Of a DNA stretch of 47,790 bases, positions 35,302 through 47,741 are shown piece after piece (positions within the stretch are counted from its first letter, which is position 1; each line of letters begins with the position of its first letter). Source of the DNA: Bacteroides sp. (GTDB lineage: Bacteria; Bacteroidota; Bacteroidia; Bacteroidales; Bacteroidaceae); contig JAJQAY010000010.1 of the NCBI GenBank assembly GCA_021203515.1, positions 1 through 47,790 of the forward strand, written 5' to 3'. Below the pieces are notes generated by a model. That model was not told the DNA's origin, did no database searches, and saw nothing but the letters and a program-made list of their open reading frames with translations. Both the position numbers and the translations under genes were made by a program.

Positions 35302-37866
35302 TTAGATGAACCAGCGAACGTAGCAGAAGTCCTGACGATGAGGCAGGTCTGCATTCTTCGGGAACATACGGTAGGATACCTTGAATCTACCTGCATTCTC
35401 CAGCTTATGCTTAGCCTGGAATGTATAGAGGTCGCCTTCTTTCTTCACTACCTCGAATGGTTCCACAGAGTAGATGTGCTGCTTGCCTTCTTGAGACACA
35501 TAAGTAATCACCAGTTCCAGACCAATGGCATCGTTCAACCCCTTCTCATCAATCACGTAAGTAATGGTGTATTCCTTACCGCTTTCGAGAGAACCTGTTG
35601 CCAAGTCTTCAAGCTTGTCGCTCGATACGACTTCGATGCTATCCCACTTCGATGCAACTTCTTCCTTCCATGCTGCAATTTCCTTAGCCTTGGCATAGTT
35701 GTTGGCAGCCAATGCGTGGAAACGTTTTGCTTCTTTCGTATAGAACTTGCTGAAGTAATCATCCAACTGACGCTTCATCGTATAGTGAGGAGCAATCTGA
35801 GCGATAGAATTCTTGATAGTCTTCACCCAACCTTCGGAATATCCCTTCTTGTTGCGTGCATAATACAACGGCAGGATTTCCTGTTCAAGAATGCTGTAGA
35901 TAGTGGCAGCGTCCAACTGGTCTTGGTGTTCCTGGTTCTGATAAGTACGCTTTTCGGTCAATGCCCAACCGGCACCTTCGCGATAGCCTTCCAACCACCA
36001 ACCGTCGAGTACGGAGAAGTTTACCACACCGTTCATCAACGCCTTCTCGCCGGAAGTACCGGATGCTTCGAGCGGACGTGTCGGAGTGTTCAACCAAATA
36101 TCCACACCGGATACCAGGCGACGGGCCAACTGCATATCGTAGTTCTCCAGAAAGATAATCTTACCCAGGAATTCCGGACGACGGGAGATTTCAATAATTC
36201 GCTTAATCAATCCCTGACCTGCACCATCGTGTGGGTGAGCCTTGCCGGTGAAGAGGAACTGTACCGGATAATCGGGGTTGTTTACAATCTTGGACAGACG
36301 GTCCAGGTCGGTGAACAGCAAGTGTGCACGCTTGTAAGTGGCAAAACGACGTCCGAAACCGATTAACAGTGCGTTCGGGTTAATCTTATCCAACAGAGAT
36401 ACGATGCGTGAGGGGTCTCCCTGGTTCTTCAACCAAGTTTCACGGTATTGCTTGCGAACATAGTCTACCAACTTGTTCTTCATTGCCATATGCGTCTTCC
36501 AGATTTCTTCATCGGGCACGTTGTAGATAGCTTCCCAAATCTTAGGATTGGATTGGTCGTACAAGAAGTTTTCATCGAAACGGGCAGCATACAGACGCTT
36601 CCATTCCGTTGCACTCCATGTGGGGAGGTGAACACCGTTCGTCACGTAACCTACGTGGCTTTCTTCCGGGAAATAGCCTTTCCAGATGGAAGAGAACATT
36701 TCCTGGGAAACCTTTCCGTGCAACCAGCTCACACCGTTTACTTCCTGAGAAGTGTTGCAGGCGAAGACTGACATACAGAAGCGTTCGCCCTTATCACCTG
36801 GATTGCTACGTCCGAGGTCCATGAGGTCGTCCCAAGTGATGCCCATCTTGGCAGGATAACCATCCATATACTTGCCGAAGAGACCTTCGTCGAAGTAGTC
36901 GTGACCGGCAGGAACCGGAGTGTGCACCGTGTAGAGTGAAGAAGCGCGTACCAGCTCGATAGCCTGGTCGTAAGTCAGTCCCTCGGCAACGTAGTCGCAG
37001 ATGCGTTGTACGTTAATCAGGGCTGCATGTCCTTCGTTACAGTGATATACATCTTTCTTGATGCCCAGCTTCTTCAGTGTCAATATACCACCGATACCGA
37101 GCAGAATTTCTTGTTTCAGACGGTTTTCCCAGTCACCGCCGTAAAGTTGGTGAGTGATAGGACGGTCGAACTCGCCGTTCATTTCATTGTCCGTATCGAG
37201 CAGGTAGAGGGATATACGACCTACATTTACTCTCCAAACGTTAGCATGTACGAAGTAGTCCAGATAAGGAACGCCTACCACCACCTGCTGACCGTTTTCG
37301 TCCAATACACGGTCGATGGGCAACTGACCGAAGTTCTGGGCTTCGTAGTTGGCTATCTGCTGTCCGTCCATAGACAAAGTCTGGGTGAAATAGCCGCAGC
37401 GATACAGGAAACCGACTGCACACAAATCTACGTTGCTGTCGGAAGCTTCTTTCAAATAGTCTCCGGCAAGTACGCCAAGACCTCCTGAGTATATTTTAAG
37501 TACCTGATTTAAGCCATATTCCATGCTAAAGTAAGCAATAGAAGGACGGTTCTTGTCAGGAGCCACATCCATGTAAGTGCGGAACTTTGAGTACACATCT
37601 TCTATTCTGCGCAAGATAACCTTATCATTTGCAAGTGCTTCGAGTTTAGCATAACTCATACGTTCCAACAGAAGGGCAGGGTTCTGTCCTACTTCTTTCC
37701 AAAGAGCAGGATCAAGGTCTCTGAACAATTCGGTAGCCTCGTAGTTCCATGACCACCAAATGTTGCGTGCAAGTTCCGACAATTTCTCCAGTTCGGCAGG
37801 AACATGAGATTTCACATTCATATCTTTCCAGTTAGGAGTGTTTACATTACTAACTTTAATCTTCAT
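35302..37866 (-). CDS. glgP: Alpha-glucan (glycogen) phosphorylase, short GT35 type
   Basis: It releases glucose-1-phosphate from glycogen. The 854-residue protein starts with a helical N-domain ([26 protein letters not shown]3417-like) typical of the bacterial/archaeal short phosphorylases. The GT35 body includes [30 protein letters not shown] and YHCNEGHAA. The PLP lysine is K608 in [13 protein letters not shown], preceded by [13 protein letters not shown]. The last ~120 residues form a beta-rich extension ending [11 protein letters not shown]. Enzymes of this group may prefer maltooligosaccharides over glycogen. It is 30 bp downstream of the glycogen synthase gene, forming a storage operon. 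Confidence 0.93.
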   Translation of the reverse strand: MKIKVSNVNTPNWKDMNVKSHVPAELEKLSELARNIWWSWNYEATELFRDLDPALWKEVGQNPALLLERMSYAKLEALANDKVILRRIEDVYSKFRTYMDVAPDKNRPSIAYFSMEYGLNQVLKIYSGGLGVLAGDYLKEASDSNVDLCAVGFLYRCGYFTQTLSMDGQQIANYEAQNFGQLPIDRVLDENGQQVVVGVPYLDYFVHANVWRVNVGRISLYLLDTDNEMNGEFDRPITHQLYGGDWENRLKQEILLGIGGILTLKKLGIKKDVYHCNEGHAALINVQRICDYVAEGLTYDQAIELVRASSLYTVHTPVPAGHDYFDEGLFGKYMDGYPAKMGITWDDLMDLGRSNPGDKGERFCMSVFACNTSQEVNGVSWLHGKVSQEMFSSIWKGYFPEESHVGYVTNGVHLPTWSATEWKRLYAARFDENFLYDQSNPKIWEAIYNVPDEEIWKTHMAMKNKLVDYVRKQYRETWLKNQGDPSRIVSLLDKINPNALLIGFGRRFATYKRAHLLFTDLDRLSKIVNNPDYPVQFLFTGKAHPHDGAGQGLIKRIIEISRRPEFLGKIIFLENYDMQLARRLVSGVDIWLNTPTRPLEASGTSGEKALMNGVVNFSVLDGWWLEGYREGAGWALTEKRTYQNQEHQDQLDAATIYSILEQEILPLYYARNKKGYSEGWVKTIKNSIAQIAPHYTMKRQLDDYFSKFYTKEAKRFHALAANNYAKAKEIAAWKEEVASKWDSIEVVSSDKLEDLATGSLESGKEYTITYVIDEKGLNDAIGLELVITYVSQEGKQHIYSVEPFEVVKKEGDLYTFQAKHKLENAGRFKVSYRMFPKNADLPHRQDFCYVRWFI

Positions 37867-37896
37867 TATATAATTCTTGATTGATTAATAATTACG

Positions 37897-39561
37897 TTAA
37901 CCTAATTGACGCTTCATGGCATTGCGCAGGGCAATGTCGTAAGCCTCATAATAATATTGCATAAAGTGCTTCCACAAAGCCTGCTCTGCTACCATGCCGG
38001 CACGCTTGCGGATTTCTTTTATTTCTGCATCGCTTTTTGTAGAGAGCAAAGCAATGGTATCCTTTATGCCGTCTGCCACTTCGGAATAGTTGTAGTCCGA
38101 ACGGTGCAGTACCTCCACTCCGTCGTCAATGCCATGCTGGTTCTTCAGGCTGTTCACCCAAAGTCCGAAGCCTGCAAGGTCGGTCGTGATGGTCGGCACA
38201 CGGAAAGCTACGCTCTCCAGAGGAGTGTATCCCCACGGTTCATAATAGGAAGGATAGACACTGAGGTCTTCACCCAGTATCAGGTCATAATATTGCTTAT
38301 TGAGAATACCGTCTTTGCCATCCAGATAGCATGGCACGAAAATTATCTTCACTTTATCTTCCGGACGGTTGCCCATGCCCATGTACTTCAGCATGTCCAA
38401 CACTTGGTCGTGTGTCATGTTGTGCAGCCAATGGGTGATGAAGGGAACTTCGAGCGGTGTAGTAAATTTCTCGTCTTTTTTCTTGAGACGTTCCTGCAAG
38501 TCTTCGCGGGGGTCTCTTACCCAACTGGGTACGCTGACAACAGCCAGGACATTCTTCTTTAAGTCTTTGTCGCGGTTCAGGCGATTCAGTGATTCCAGGA
38601 AGACGTCGATGCCTTTGTTCTTAAATTCATAGCGCCCGCTAGTGCCGACAATCAGCGTATCGTCGTCCATGTCTTGTCCCAACAAGCAGTTTGCCACCCG
38701 CAACATGGTGGAGCGGGCACGCTTGCGCTTACCGGTAAAGGTGGAGCCTTTGGGTACGAAGTCATCTTCAAAACCATTCATCAATATGACGTCAGCCGAC
38801 TTGTCGAGCAACTCTTTGCATTCGTTGTTCATTATTTCACTTACGGTGGTAAAGCAGTCCACGTAGTGCGTCGTCTGTTTTTCGATAGAATGTTTGGACT
38901 CCATGTTCAATTCCTGCGCCATCTGATCACCGTTGTATGCGAAGAGGTAGTCGTAGAGCGGCTTGTTATTGCCGGCTATGGAACGCCCGATAGAAGTGGC
39001 GTGGGTAGTGAATATCGTAGCAATCTCCGGTACAACCGTCTGCAGATAGAGGGCAGCCATGCCCGTCATCCATTCATGTGCCTGAAAAACAACCTTATCC
39101 GTTTCCGTCAGATTGTAGCGATAGAAGCTCTCTATCACCTTGCCGGTGGCATAGGCAAACATGGATGCTTCGTCGTAATCGCCGTATGCATGCAGTGAAT
39201 CCACTTGGTAGCGGTTCCACATTTCTGTGTAAACTTCATCTTTTTGTGGAAAGAATGGTTGGAAATCAACCAATATAACGATGGGTTCTCCCGGAATATT
39301 CCAACGACCGACTCTCACTGAGAGATTGTCTTTCTTTATCGCGTGTTTCTTCCATGCTGCGCAAAGGTTATCGGACTCGATGAACAAAGGATTTCCCTTT
39401 CCTTGCCAGAAATCCGGACCAATAAAAAATAGTCTATCGCGGAATTTCGCCTGCAACGTATTCGCTCTCGTCGACAAAACCGTATAGATACCGCCTACTT
39501 TATTACACACTTCCCAGCTCGCTTCGAAGATGTAATCGGGGGTAAGTAGTTCTTTAGCCAT
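37897..39561 (-). CDS. Glycogen synthase, GT3 (eukaryotic-like) family
   Basis: It elongates alpha-1,4-glucan from a nucleotide-glucose donor. The 554-residue protein matches GT3 rather than the bacterial GT5 GlgA. It starts with YIFEASWEVCNKVGGIYTVLSTRA (donor-binding KVGG), has HEWMTGMAALYLQ and TTHATSIGRSIAG, and near the C-terminus carries the E-x7-E motif in SYYEPWGYTPLE. The length is shorter than yeast Gsy (about 705) because regulatory tails are absent. The donor is not determined by sequence. First gene of the operon with glgP. Confidence 0.93.
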   Translation of the reverse strand: MAKELLTPDYIFEASWEVCNKVGGIYTVLSTRANTLQAKFRDRLFFIGPDFWQGKGNPLFIESDNLCAAWKKHAIKKDNLSVRVGRWNIPGEPIVILVDFQPFFPQKDEVYTEMWNRYQVDSLHAYGDYDEASMFAYATGKVIESFYRYNLTETDKVVFQAHEWMTGMAALYLQTVVPEIATIFTTHATSIGRSIAGNNKPLYDYLFAYNGDQMAQELNMESKHSIEKQTTHYVDCFTTVSEIMNNECKELLDKSADVILMNGFEDDFVPKGSTFTGKRKRARSTMLRVANCLLGQDMDDDTLIVGTSGRYEFKNKGIDVFLESLNRLNRDKDLKKNVLAVVSVPSWVRDPREDLQERLKKKDEKFTTPLEVPFITHWLHNMTHDQVLDMLKYMGMGNRPEDKVKIIFVPCYLDGKDGILNKQYYDLILGEDLSVYPSYYEPWGYTPLESVAFRVPTITTDLAGFGLWVNSLKNQHGIDDGVEVLHRSDYNYSEVADGIKDTIALLSTKSDAEIKEIRKRAGMVAEQALWKHFMQYYYEAYDIALRNAMKRQLG

Positions 39562-39594
39562 TATGTTATAATCTCTTTATCGTAATTACGGGTG

Positions 39595-39602
39595 CAAAAG
39601 TA
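39595..39602 (-). promoter_or_regulatory. -7 element of the glycogen operon promoter
   Basis: TACTTTTG on the minus strand (39602 to 39595) fits TAnnTTTG, 33 bases before the synthase start. Between it and array 5 (39603-39733) nothing further is recognised. Confidence 0.55.
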
Positions 39603-39733
39603 CGCATTATTCTTTGAAAAATAGCCTTTTAATCGAAAAAACTGATTAAATATATATAACAATCGTTTGCGGAAATATTACGAATTGGCGTAGAAAGCCC
39701 GTCAATTCTAAGATGTACGGTATTTCAGTCCGC

Positions 39734-39909
39734 AAGCCCGGGTCTCATCGTCTGTCAGCCCAGGGCTCAACACACCTCAGCCCGGGCTTCAGCAGTCGTC
39801 AGCCCAGGCATTTCAAGCGGTGAGCCCAGGCTTTTTAACCCATAAACCCTAGCATTTAAAACGAAAATCCCCGGAGTTTCGATTGGAAACCCCAGGGATT
39901 TATTATCTT
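39734..39909. repeat. 22-bp tandem array downstream of ntpK (array 5)
   Basis: Eight units start at 39734, 39756, 39778, 39800, 39822, 39844, 39866 and 39888, exactly 22 bp apart. The conserved core is about 12 bases (CAGCCCGGGCTT, self-complementary), followed by about 10 variable bases; the core degrades towards ntpK (CCCTAG, CCCCGG, CCCCAGGG). The two units nearest ntpK form a 15-bp stem with two mismatches (39866-39880 with 39886-39900) followed on the minus strand by TTTTCGTTTT, a likely terminator. The array ends 12 bp from the ntpK stop. Confidence 0.9.
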
Positions 39910-39921
39910 CAAGTATAGTGA

Positions 39922-42196
<2,275 letters not shown>

Positions 42197-42200
<4 letters not shown>

Positions 42201-42802
42201 GCTTCTGCCTCCTTCCTTTTCTCTTGGTGGGACTTCATGATTTTCTGCGACGACTTGGAGAGGTTCTCCTCGTCTTCCATAAACCGCTTGATTTTGCGCA
42301 GAGCGTCCTGATAGCCCGGAATTTGTACTTTCTCAAAAAGATTTACCTTTTGGGTAGTCTTCTTGCGCGCATGTTCCAACAAGTTCAGCTTGGCAACGGT
42401 GAATTCCCGTTCGATAGCCGTGTGTGCCAGTTCCTTGAGCAGGTGCAATCCGTCCGCATACCACTTGGGCACATTGAACAGACTGTAGGGGCGTATCTCG
42501 AAATCTATGTTTTCGAGCAACGGCACCCGCACACCGGCAATCTTCTTCACACCGAGATGAACGTCGCTGACCTTTATCAATGAGGCATCAAACTCATTCC
42601 AAAGGGCGAACATGGCGTCATAAGCCTGAATTTCCTTTTCCAACCTCTCGTCCAGCGCGGCAGCATCCGCTTTGCAGCGCTTCACTTCCATACGCAAGGC
42701 ACTCTCCTTGTTCTTGATGATGGGGAGTGTACGCACGCGCACCTTCAGTTGCTTTTCCAACTGCTGGAGGGAAGTCTTGTTATATTGAAACTTAATAGCC
42801 AC
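42197..42802 (-). CDS. ntpD: V/A-type ATPase central stalk subunit D
   Basis: The rotor shaft linking the A3B3 head to the membrane ring. The 201-residue protein has two long helices, FQYNKTSLQQLEKQLKVRVRTLPIIKNKESALR at the start and RVNALE-like KVNLFEKVQIPGYQDALRKIKRFMEDEE near the end, the usual antiparallel coiled-coil plan. A Lys-rich tail follows. It begins 26 bp after ntpB and overlaps the ntpI start by 4 bp. Confidence 0.93.
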
Positions 42803-42807
42803 TTCTC

Positions 42808-42835
42808 TTAGTTATTAGTGATAAGTTATTAGTTA
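42808..42835. repeat. Heptamer repeat at the ntpB end
   Basis: Four units TTAGTTA, TTAGTGA, TAAGTTA and TTAGTTA fill the ntpB-ntpD gap and run into ntpB. On the minus strand the last ntpB codons (Asn-Asn-stop) are made of this repeat. Confidence 0.8.
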
Positions 42836-44157
42836 TTTGCTTTCGGCCAGAATTCATCCACAAGCTCTTTCTTGATGTTGACTTCTTCCGGACGAAAATA
42901 CTTGCCCAAGAGACTCCATGCTACATCGAGCATTTCAGTAGTATCGAGGTTGACGTCGATGGCCAGCAACTGGTTGGAGTAATCCTTGGCAAAGGCAAGA
43001 GTACGTTCGTCGTAGTTCGTCAGGTCGAAACCGTTCTCTTGTTTAGTCTTGGCATTGGCAGCATCAGCGTACAAACGCACGGCGGCATTCATCACCTGCG
43101 GGTGGTCTTTACGCGTCTTCTTACCCGTAACGAGCTGTTTCAGACGAGACAACGAACGGAACGGGTCTACAATAACCTTACCAATGTCACTGTCACGACG
43201 CAGGAACAACTGACCTTCCGTGATGTAACCCGTATTATCAGGCACCGCATGCGTAATATCGCCACCTGACAGCGTAGTCACCGCAATAATCGTGATAGAA
43301 CCGCCACTGGGGAACTGCACCGCCTTCTCGTATATCTTCGCCAAGTCCGAATAAAGAGAACCCGGCATAGAGTCTTTCGAAGGAATTTGGTCCATACGGT
43401 TGGACACGATAGCCAACGCATCGGCGTAAGAGGTCATATCGGTCAATAGCACCAGTACCTTTTCATTATTGTTTACTGCAAAATATTCGGCAGCCGTCAG
43501 CGCCATATCCGGGATCAACAGACGCTCCACCGGAGGATTTTCAGTCGTATTCATAAAGCTGACGATACGGTCGAGCGCACCGGCGTTGGAGAATACGTTC
43601 TTGAAGTACAGGTAGTCATCGTTCGTCATACCCATACCGCCCAAGATAATCTTGTCAGTCTCCGCACGCAACGCCACGTTTGCCATTACCTGATTGAACG
43701 GCTGGTCGGGGTCTGCAAAGAACGGGATTTTCTGTCCGGACACCAATGTGTTGTTCAGGTCGATACCTGCAATACCTGTTGCAATCAGCTCCGAAGGCTG
43801 TTTACGGCGTACCGGGTTCACGGACGGGCCACCAATTTCCACTTCTTCGCCCTCGATGGCAGGACCACCGTCGATAGGGTCGCCAAAGGCGTTGAAGAAA
43901 CGTCCGGCAAGCTGTTCGCTCACTTTGATTGTAGGCGCTTTGCCCAAGAATACCACTTCGGCATTGGTGGGGATACCTTCCGTACCCTCAAACACCTGCA
44001 AGGTCACTTCGTCTCCGGCAATCTTCACAATCTGTGCGAGCTTGCCGTTCACGGTTGCCAACTCGTCATACCCTACCCCTGTCGCTTTGAGCGAACACGT
44101 GGCTTTCGTAATCTGAGTAATCTTGGTATATATCTTTTGAAATGCTTTTGTTGCCAT
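42829..44157 (-). CDS. ntpB: V/A-type ATPase subunit B
   Basis: The non-catalytic nucleotide-binding-fold subunit of the A3B3 head. The 442-residue protein starts AFQKIYTKITQITKATCSLKA, has the N-terminal barrel (VEIGGPSVNPVRRKQPSELIATGIAGID) and the central domain with VSGQKIPFFADPDQPFNQ in place of a real P-loop. The family segment LTDMTSYADALAIVSNRMDQIPSKDSMPGSLYSDLAKIYEKA and the C-terminal helical domain follow. Standard length. Downstream of ntpA with a 121-bp gap of heptamer repeats. Confidence 0.97.
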   Translation of the reverse strand: MATKAFQKIYTKITQITKATCSLKATGVGYDELATVNGKLAQIVKIAGDEVTLQVFEGTEGIPTNAEVVFLGKAPTIKVSEQLAGRFFNAFGDPIDGGPAIEGEEVEIGGPSVNPVRRKQPSELIATGIAGIDLNNTLVSGQKIPFFADPDQPFNQVMANVALRAETDKIILGGMGMTNDDYLYFKNVFSNAGALDRIVSFMNTTENPPVERLLIPDMALTAAEYFAVNNNEKVLVLLTDMTSYADALAIVSNRMDQIPSKDSMPGSLYSDLAKIYEKAVQFPSGGSITIIAVTTLSGGDITHAVPDNTGYITEGQLFLRRDSDIGKVIVDPFRSLSRLKQLVTGKKTRKDHPQVMNAAVRLYADAANAKTKQENGFDLTNYDERTLAFAKDYSNQLLAIDVNLDTTEMLDVAWSLLGKYFRPEEVNIKKELVDEFWPKANN

Positions 44158-44163
44158 CTATTT

Positions 44164-44270
44164 ATTTACAATTTAGCAATTTACAATTTACAATTTTCTC
44201 ATTCTACTCTTTACCACCTATCTCAAGTACATGCCGAACGGCCAATTGTACTTTGTAAATGGTAAATTGT
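44164..44270. repeat. Facing heptamer arrays between ntpA and ntpB
   Basis: ATTTACA-type units (44164-44197) on one side face TGTAAAT/GTAAATT-type units (about 44243-44270) on the other, with a unique centre. Same plan as the gltB-gltD and amt-glnN gaps, with one unit boundary slipped by a base. Confidence 0.75.
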
Positions 44271-44278
44271 ACATCTTC

Positions 44279-46033
44279 TTAGGCTTTACGTTCTTCAATC
44301 AATTCCTGCAATTGCTTGCGGAACTTGTCATACTCTTCGGACTTGAACTTCGAGTAGTTCATCTGTTTGCAGATGTTAATCATCTTCTTGAAATAATCCA
44401 TTACATCGTTGAAGTTGTCGAATTCAAATTCCGTATGGCAGATGTCAATCACCATATTCAGGATTTCATCCTGGCGTTCCATAGGAGTTACGGCGTCGAT
44501 ATCGTCGAAAGCATCCTGTTGCAGGATAACGAAGTCAATCAATTCCGATTTCCAGAAAGTCACGTGATATTCCACAGGTACACCGTCGTCACCGAGGATG
44601 TTAATCTGTTCGGCAATCTCCTTACCACGCTGCAGGCGGGTCTTGATTTCGTTCACCTTGCCAATCCATTCGCCATTGATGCGCTTACTGATATAATCCT
44701 CAAATTCAGGATATTCGATATATTTGGAGTAAGAGTCAATCGGGTTCACGGCAGGATAACGCTTCTTGTCCGCGCGGTCTTGTTCAAGTGCGTAGAAGCA
44801 GCGTGCCACCTTCTTCGTATTCTCCGTCACCGGTTCTTTCAAGTTACCACCGGCAGGAGATACCGTACCGATAAAGGTAATAGAACCCGATTCACCATTG
44901 TTCAGCTTCACGTATCCGGCACGTCCGTAGAAGTTGGAGATGATAGAAGACAAGTCCATCGGGAACGCATCAGGTCCGGGTAACTCTTCCATACGGTTGG
45001 ACATTTCGCGCAATGCCTGCGCCCAACGGGAAGTGGAGTCTGCCATTAGCAACACCTTCAGACCCATGCTGCGGTAATATTCCGCAATCGTCATAGCCGT
45101 GTACACAGATGCCTCACGGGCAGCCACCGGCATGTTTGAAGTGTTGGCGATGATAATCGTACGTTCCATCAACTTACGTCCCGTATGCGGGTCCACCAGT
45201 TCGGGAAACTCCGTAAAGATTTCCACAACCTCGTTGGCACGTTCACCACAGGCGGCAATGATTACGATATCCGCTTCCGCCTGTTTGGAGATAGCATGCT
45301 GAAGCACCGTCTTACCTGTACCGAACGGGCCGGGGATAAATCCCGTACCACCTTCCACAATCGGATTGACCGTATCAATTACACGCACACCAGTTTCCAA
45401 CAATTTAAACGGACGCGGTTTCTCTTTATAGTTCATCATGGCACGTTTCACCGGCCACTTCTGAATCATGTTCACATTCACATCGTTGCCTTCCTCATCG
45501 GTCAGCACGGCAATGGTATCTTCAATGCTGTAATCGCCTTCCGCCACGATAGACTTCACGGTGCACATCCCTTTCTGTTCGAAAGGCACCATGATTTTCA
45601 GCGGTTGGAAGTTCTCGTCCACCTGTCCTAGCCAAGCGGCAGCTTCTACTTTATCACCCACTTTTGCCAGAGGCACGAAATGCCACTTGCTTCCCTTGTC
45701 CAGCGGATACGTATATTGTCCGCGTTTCAGGAAGACACCGTCCATCTTGTCGAGGTCATTTTGCAGACCGTCGTAATTCTTCGAAAGCATACCGGGACCC
45801 AAAGTCACCTCAAGCATATGTCCGGTAAACTCGGCATCGGCTCCCACTTTCAGTCCGCGAGTGCTTTCAAACACCTGCACATAGACCTGGGTGCCTACCA
45901 CCTTAATCACCTCCGCCATCAACTTGTCTCCGCCGGTCGAGATATAACAAATCTCGTTCTGCGCCACAGGCCCGTCAACGACAAGGGTTACCATGTTGGC
46001 TATAACGCCACTAACAGTTCCTTTTGTTACCAT
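44279..46033 (-). CDS. ntpA: V/A-type ATPase catalytic subunit A
   Basis: The catalytic subunit. The 584-residue protein has the N-terminal barrel (GTVSGVIANMVTLVVDGP) and the bulge domain specific to A subunits. The P-loop is GPFGTGKT (G235-T242, K241), followed by VLLMADSTSRWAQALREMSNRMEELPGPDAFPMDLSS with the family GER motif in ACGERANEVVEI. The C-terminal helical domain is complete. The P-loop reads GPFGTGKT where many homologues have GAFGSGKT. It follows the DUF2764 gene by 18 bp. Confidence 0.97.
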   Translation of the reverse strand: MVTKGTVSGVIANMVTLVVDGPVAQNEICYISTGGDKLMAEVIKVVGTQVYVQVFESTRGLKVGADAEFTGHMLEVTLGPGMLSKNYDGLQNDLDKMDGVFLKRGQYTYPLDKGSKWHFVPLAKVGDKVEAAAWLGQVDENFQPLKIMVPFEQKGMCTVKSIVAEGDYSIEDTIAVLTDEEGNDVNVNMIQKWPVKRAMMNYKEKPRPFKLLETGVRVIDTVNPIVEGGTGFIPGPFGTGKTVLQHAISKQAEADIVIIAACGERANEVVEIFTEFPELVDPHTGRKLMERTIIIANTSNMPVAAREASVYTAMTIAEYYRSMGLKVLLMADSTSRWAQALREMSNRMEELPGPDAFPMDLSSIISNFYGRAGYVKLNNGESGSITFIGTVSPAGGNLKEPVTENTKKVARCFYALEQDRADKKRYPAVNPIDSYSKYIEYPEFEDYISKRINGEWIGKVNEIKTRLQRGKEIAEQINILGDDGVPVEYHVTFWKSELIDFVILQQDAFDDIDAVTPMERQDEILNMVIDICHTEFEFDNFNDVMDYFKKMINICKQMNYSKFKSEEYDKFRKQLQELIEERKA

Positions 46034-46051
46034 ATAATTATGTAGTTTATT

Positions 46052-46891
46052 TTATCTGAATTCTGCGGGTATCTGTACCTCGTCCTTCAAAGACGCTATG
46101 ATGCTGCGGAACAGTTGACTACCCTTTTCCTTATCCAATGAAATCCAACGCTCTATCATTTCCAATTGCAGCAGAAAGACAAACAGGCGCTCCACCGTGA
46201 AATAATCGAAGAAGGTTGCCTCCTCCATCCAGTTCCAGCGAAGTTGGTCTATCTTCTTTTCACGTTCCACCAGCTCTTCCGTCTCGCTAATCTTCACCAG
46301 TTGATCAAGAATTTCCACTTCGCCACTCAAACCGAAGTCACGGGCAGCCGAAGTGCGCAAAGCCTCGCAAACCTCCGTATCGCCCACTATCAGCGTGGCA
46401 ACATCCAGTTTGAACTTCCGCGCAGTCAGCGCAGTCAACACATTATTTATAATAAGGTTGAAGCCGAACCATTCCGATATGAACTCGTTGCCGTATTTCA
46501 TGGCATAAGCATAATAAAGCGCTGCCAAGCGGTCTTCGTTCATTCGTTCATCTTCGGCGGGCAGATTGAAGTATTCGGATATAAAAGTGGAAAGGTAAGA
46601 CGGAAATACACGGTCAGGCAACTCATCGCCATCCTTCAGAGCCGAAATATACTCTGTCAATTCCTCCGCAGAATAAACTCCGCGCGTATCGATGACGGCA
46701 TCCTTGTCCTTTAGCAGCTTCAAGACATTTGCATTGTCAAAACGGAGATAAAACAAGTCCATTAACTTTTTATCTTCCTCAGACAATAACGGATAGAACT
46801 CCGTCTTGAAATCGGCTACCGTATAGCTCAGTTTACTGTCCTCCAGTGTGAGTTCGGGCAAACCGGCTACCAAGTAATAGTATTTACTCAT
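46052..46891 (-). CDS. DUF2764 family protein, probable ATPase subunit C equivalent
   Basis: A 279-residue, largely helical soluble protein starting MSKYYYLVAGLPELTLEDSK. It is placed between the E and A genes, where other V/A-ATPase operons carry subunit C (called d in eukaryotes). No other C-like gene is present in the operon. The segment WFGFNLIINNVLTALTARKFKLD resembles the helix with conserved Asn and Arg of C/d subunits, which cap the rotor ring and hold the central stalk. I recognise the family as DUF2764, but the equivalence to C is inferred from position, length and fold type. It is 14 bp after ntpE and 18 bp before ntpA. Confidence 0.85.
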   Translation of the reverse strand: MSKYYYLVAGLPELTLEDSKLSYTVADFKTEFYPLLSEEDKKLMDLFYLRFDNANVLKLLKDKDAVIDTRGVYSAEELTEYISALKDGDELPDRVFPSYLSTFISEYFNLPAEDERMNEDRLAALYYAYAMKYGNEFISEWFGFNLIINNVLTALTARKFKLDVATLIVGDTEVCEALRTSAARDFGLSGEVEILDQLVKISETEELVEREKKIDQLRWNWMEEATFFDYFTVERLFVFLLQLEMIERWISLDKEKGSQLFRSIIASLKDEVQIPAEFR

Positions 46892-46905
46892 ATCCTGTGG
46901 GAGTT

Positions 46906-47496
46906 TTAAAACAGCATTTCCACTAATTGCGGACGCAGGAATTCTTTGAAGTAGTTCATAAATTCTTCTTCCCCGAAGTTCACTTTATAAGAACCGTCGG
47001 CAGGCGAAACAGAGAACAGCGTCTTGATGCCGTTCACTTGTTCTATCTTCACACTCTTGTCCAGCAACCCTTTTGCCTGGGCGGCAAAATACTTTTTCAG
47101 ACTTTCCGCATCGGCTGTAGAGATAACGATAGGTTCGTTCACACTCCACTTAGACGCCAATGCCACGATGAAAGCATTGAGAAAGTCCTTGTTGGCTGCA
47201 AAGGCTTTCACGTCGGCATCTACAATCTTATTCGTCACCAACGTGGCGATTTCGGATTTCAATGCATTGACAGCCTGACCGGCAAACAACTTTAATTCTG
47301 ATTTTGTATTCTCTGCCAGTTCATCGGCAGACTTACGAGCGGCAGCCATAACAGAGTCTGCTTCCTTACGGGCATTCTCCACAATCGTTTTGGTCTCTTC
47401 CTGAGCTTTTGCGATAAGTTTCTGGGCTTCTTCATTTCCCTTCTCCACCCCTTCACGATAAATCTTATCAGTCAGCTCTTGAATCTTGTTTTCCAT
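46906..47496 (-). CDS. ntpE: V/A-type ATPase peripheral stalk subunit E
   Basis: Part of the peripheral stalk. The 196-residue protein has a long charged N-terminal helix (IQELTDKIYREGVEKGNEEAQKLIAKAQEETKTIVENARKEADSVM) giving a coiled coil of about 90 residues. A globular C-terminal domain of about 100 residues follows, ending FLRPQLVEMLF. First gene of the ATPase operon. Its usual partner G/H is not seen in the window. Confidence 0.92.
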   Translation of the reverse strand: MENKIQELTDKIYREGVEKGNEEAQKLIAKAQEETKTIVENARKEADSVMAAARKSADELAENTKSELKLFAGQAVNALKSEIATLVTNKIVDADVKAFAANKDFLNAFIVALASKWSVNEPIVISTADAESLKKYFAAQAKGLLDKSVKIEQVNGIKTLFSVSPADGSYKVNFGEEEFMNYFKEFLRPQLVEMLF

Positions 47497-47568
47497 ATTT
47501 ACAGGAGTTATTATTATGATTATATTATAATTACTTGTATGACTTTTCCGTCCTCATTAGATTTACGC

Positions 47569-47576
47569 CAAAAATA
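47569..47576 (-). promoter_or_regulatory. -7 element of the V/A-ATPase operon promoter
   Basis: TATTTTTG on the minus strand (47576 to 47569) fits TAnnTTTG, 72 bases before the ntpE start. A TTG lies 22 bases upstream of it. Confidence 0.5.
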
Positions 47577-47693
47577 CAAAAAACCATTTGATATTAGGCA
47601 AGAAGGACGGGATAAAAGTGTCCAAAATTCCAAAAAAACATCGTTATTCACCAATTTTATTCCGCAAAGATGCCAATGATGTAACAAATAGAA

Positions 47694-47732
47694 AACAAAA
47701 AAAGCCCCCCCCACATCTTTCGATATGGGGGG
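47694..47732 (-). terminator. Terminator of the rRNA operon
   Basis: On the minus strand CCCCCCATATC pairs with the GATGTGGGGGG arm (47722-47732 with 47707-47717, one G-U pair, 4-base loop), followed by TTTTTTTG. It lies about 10 bp past the 5S rRNA end. Confidence 0.9.
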
Positions 47733-47741
47733 ACTCTCTAA

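Noticed and set aside
35269..36366. Long antisense open frame (365 residues) over glgP
   Set aside because: A shadow of glgP; it also starts inside array 4.
39734..39909. Possible CRISPR array or protein-coding repeat
   Set aside because: The variable part is only about 10 bp, the period is 22 bp, and no cas genes or long open frame are present.
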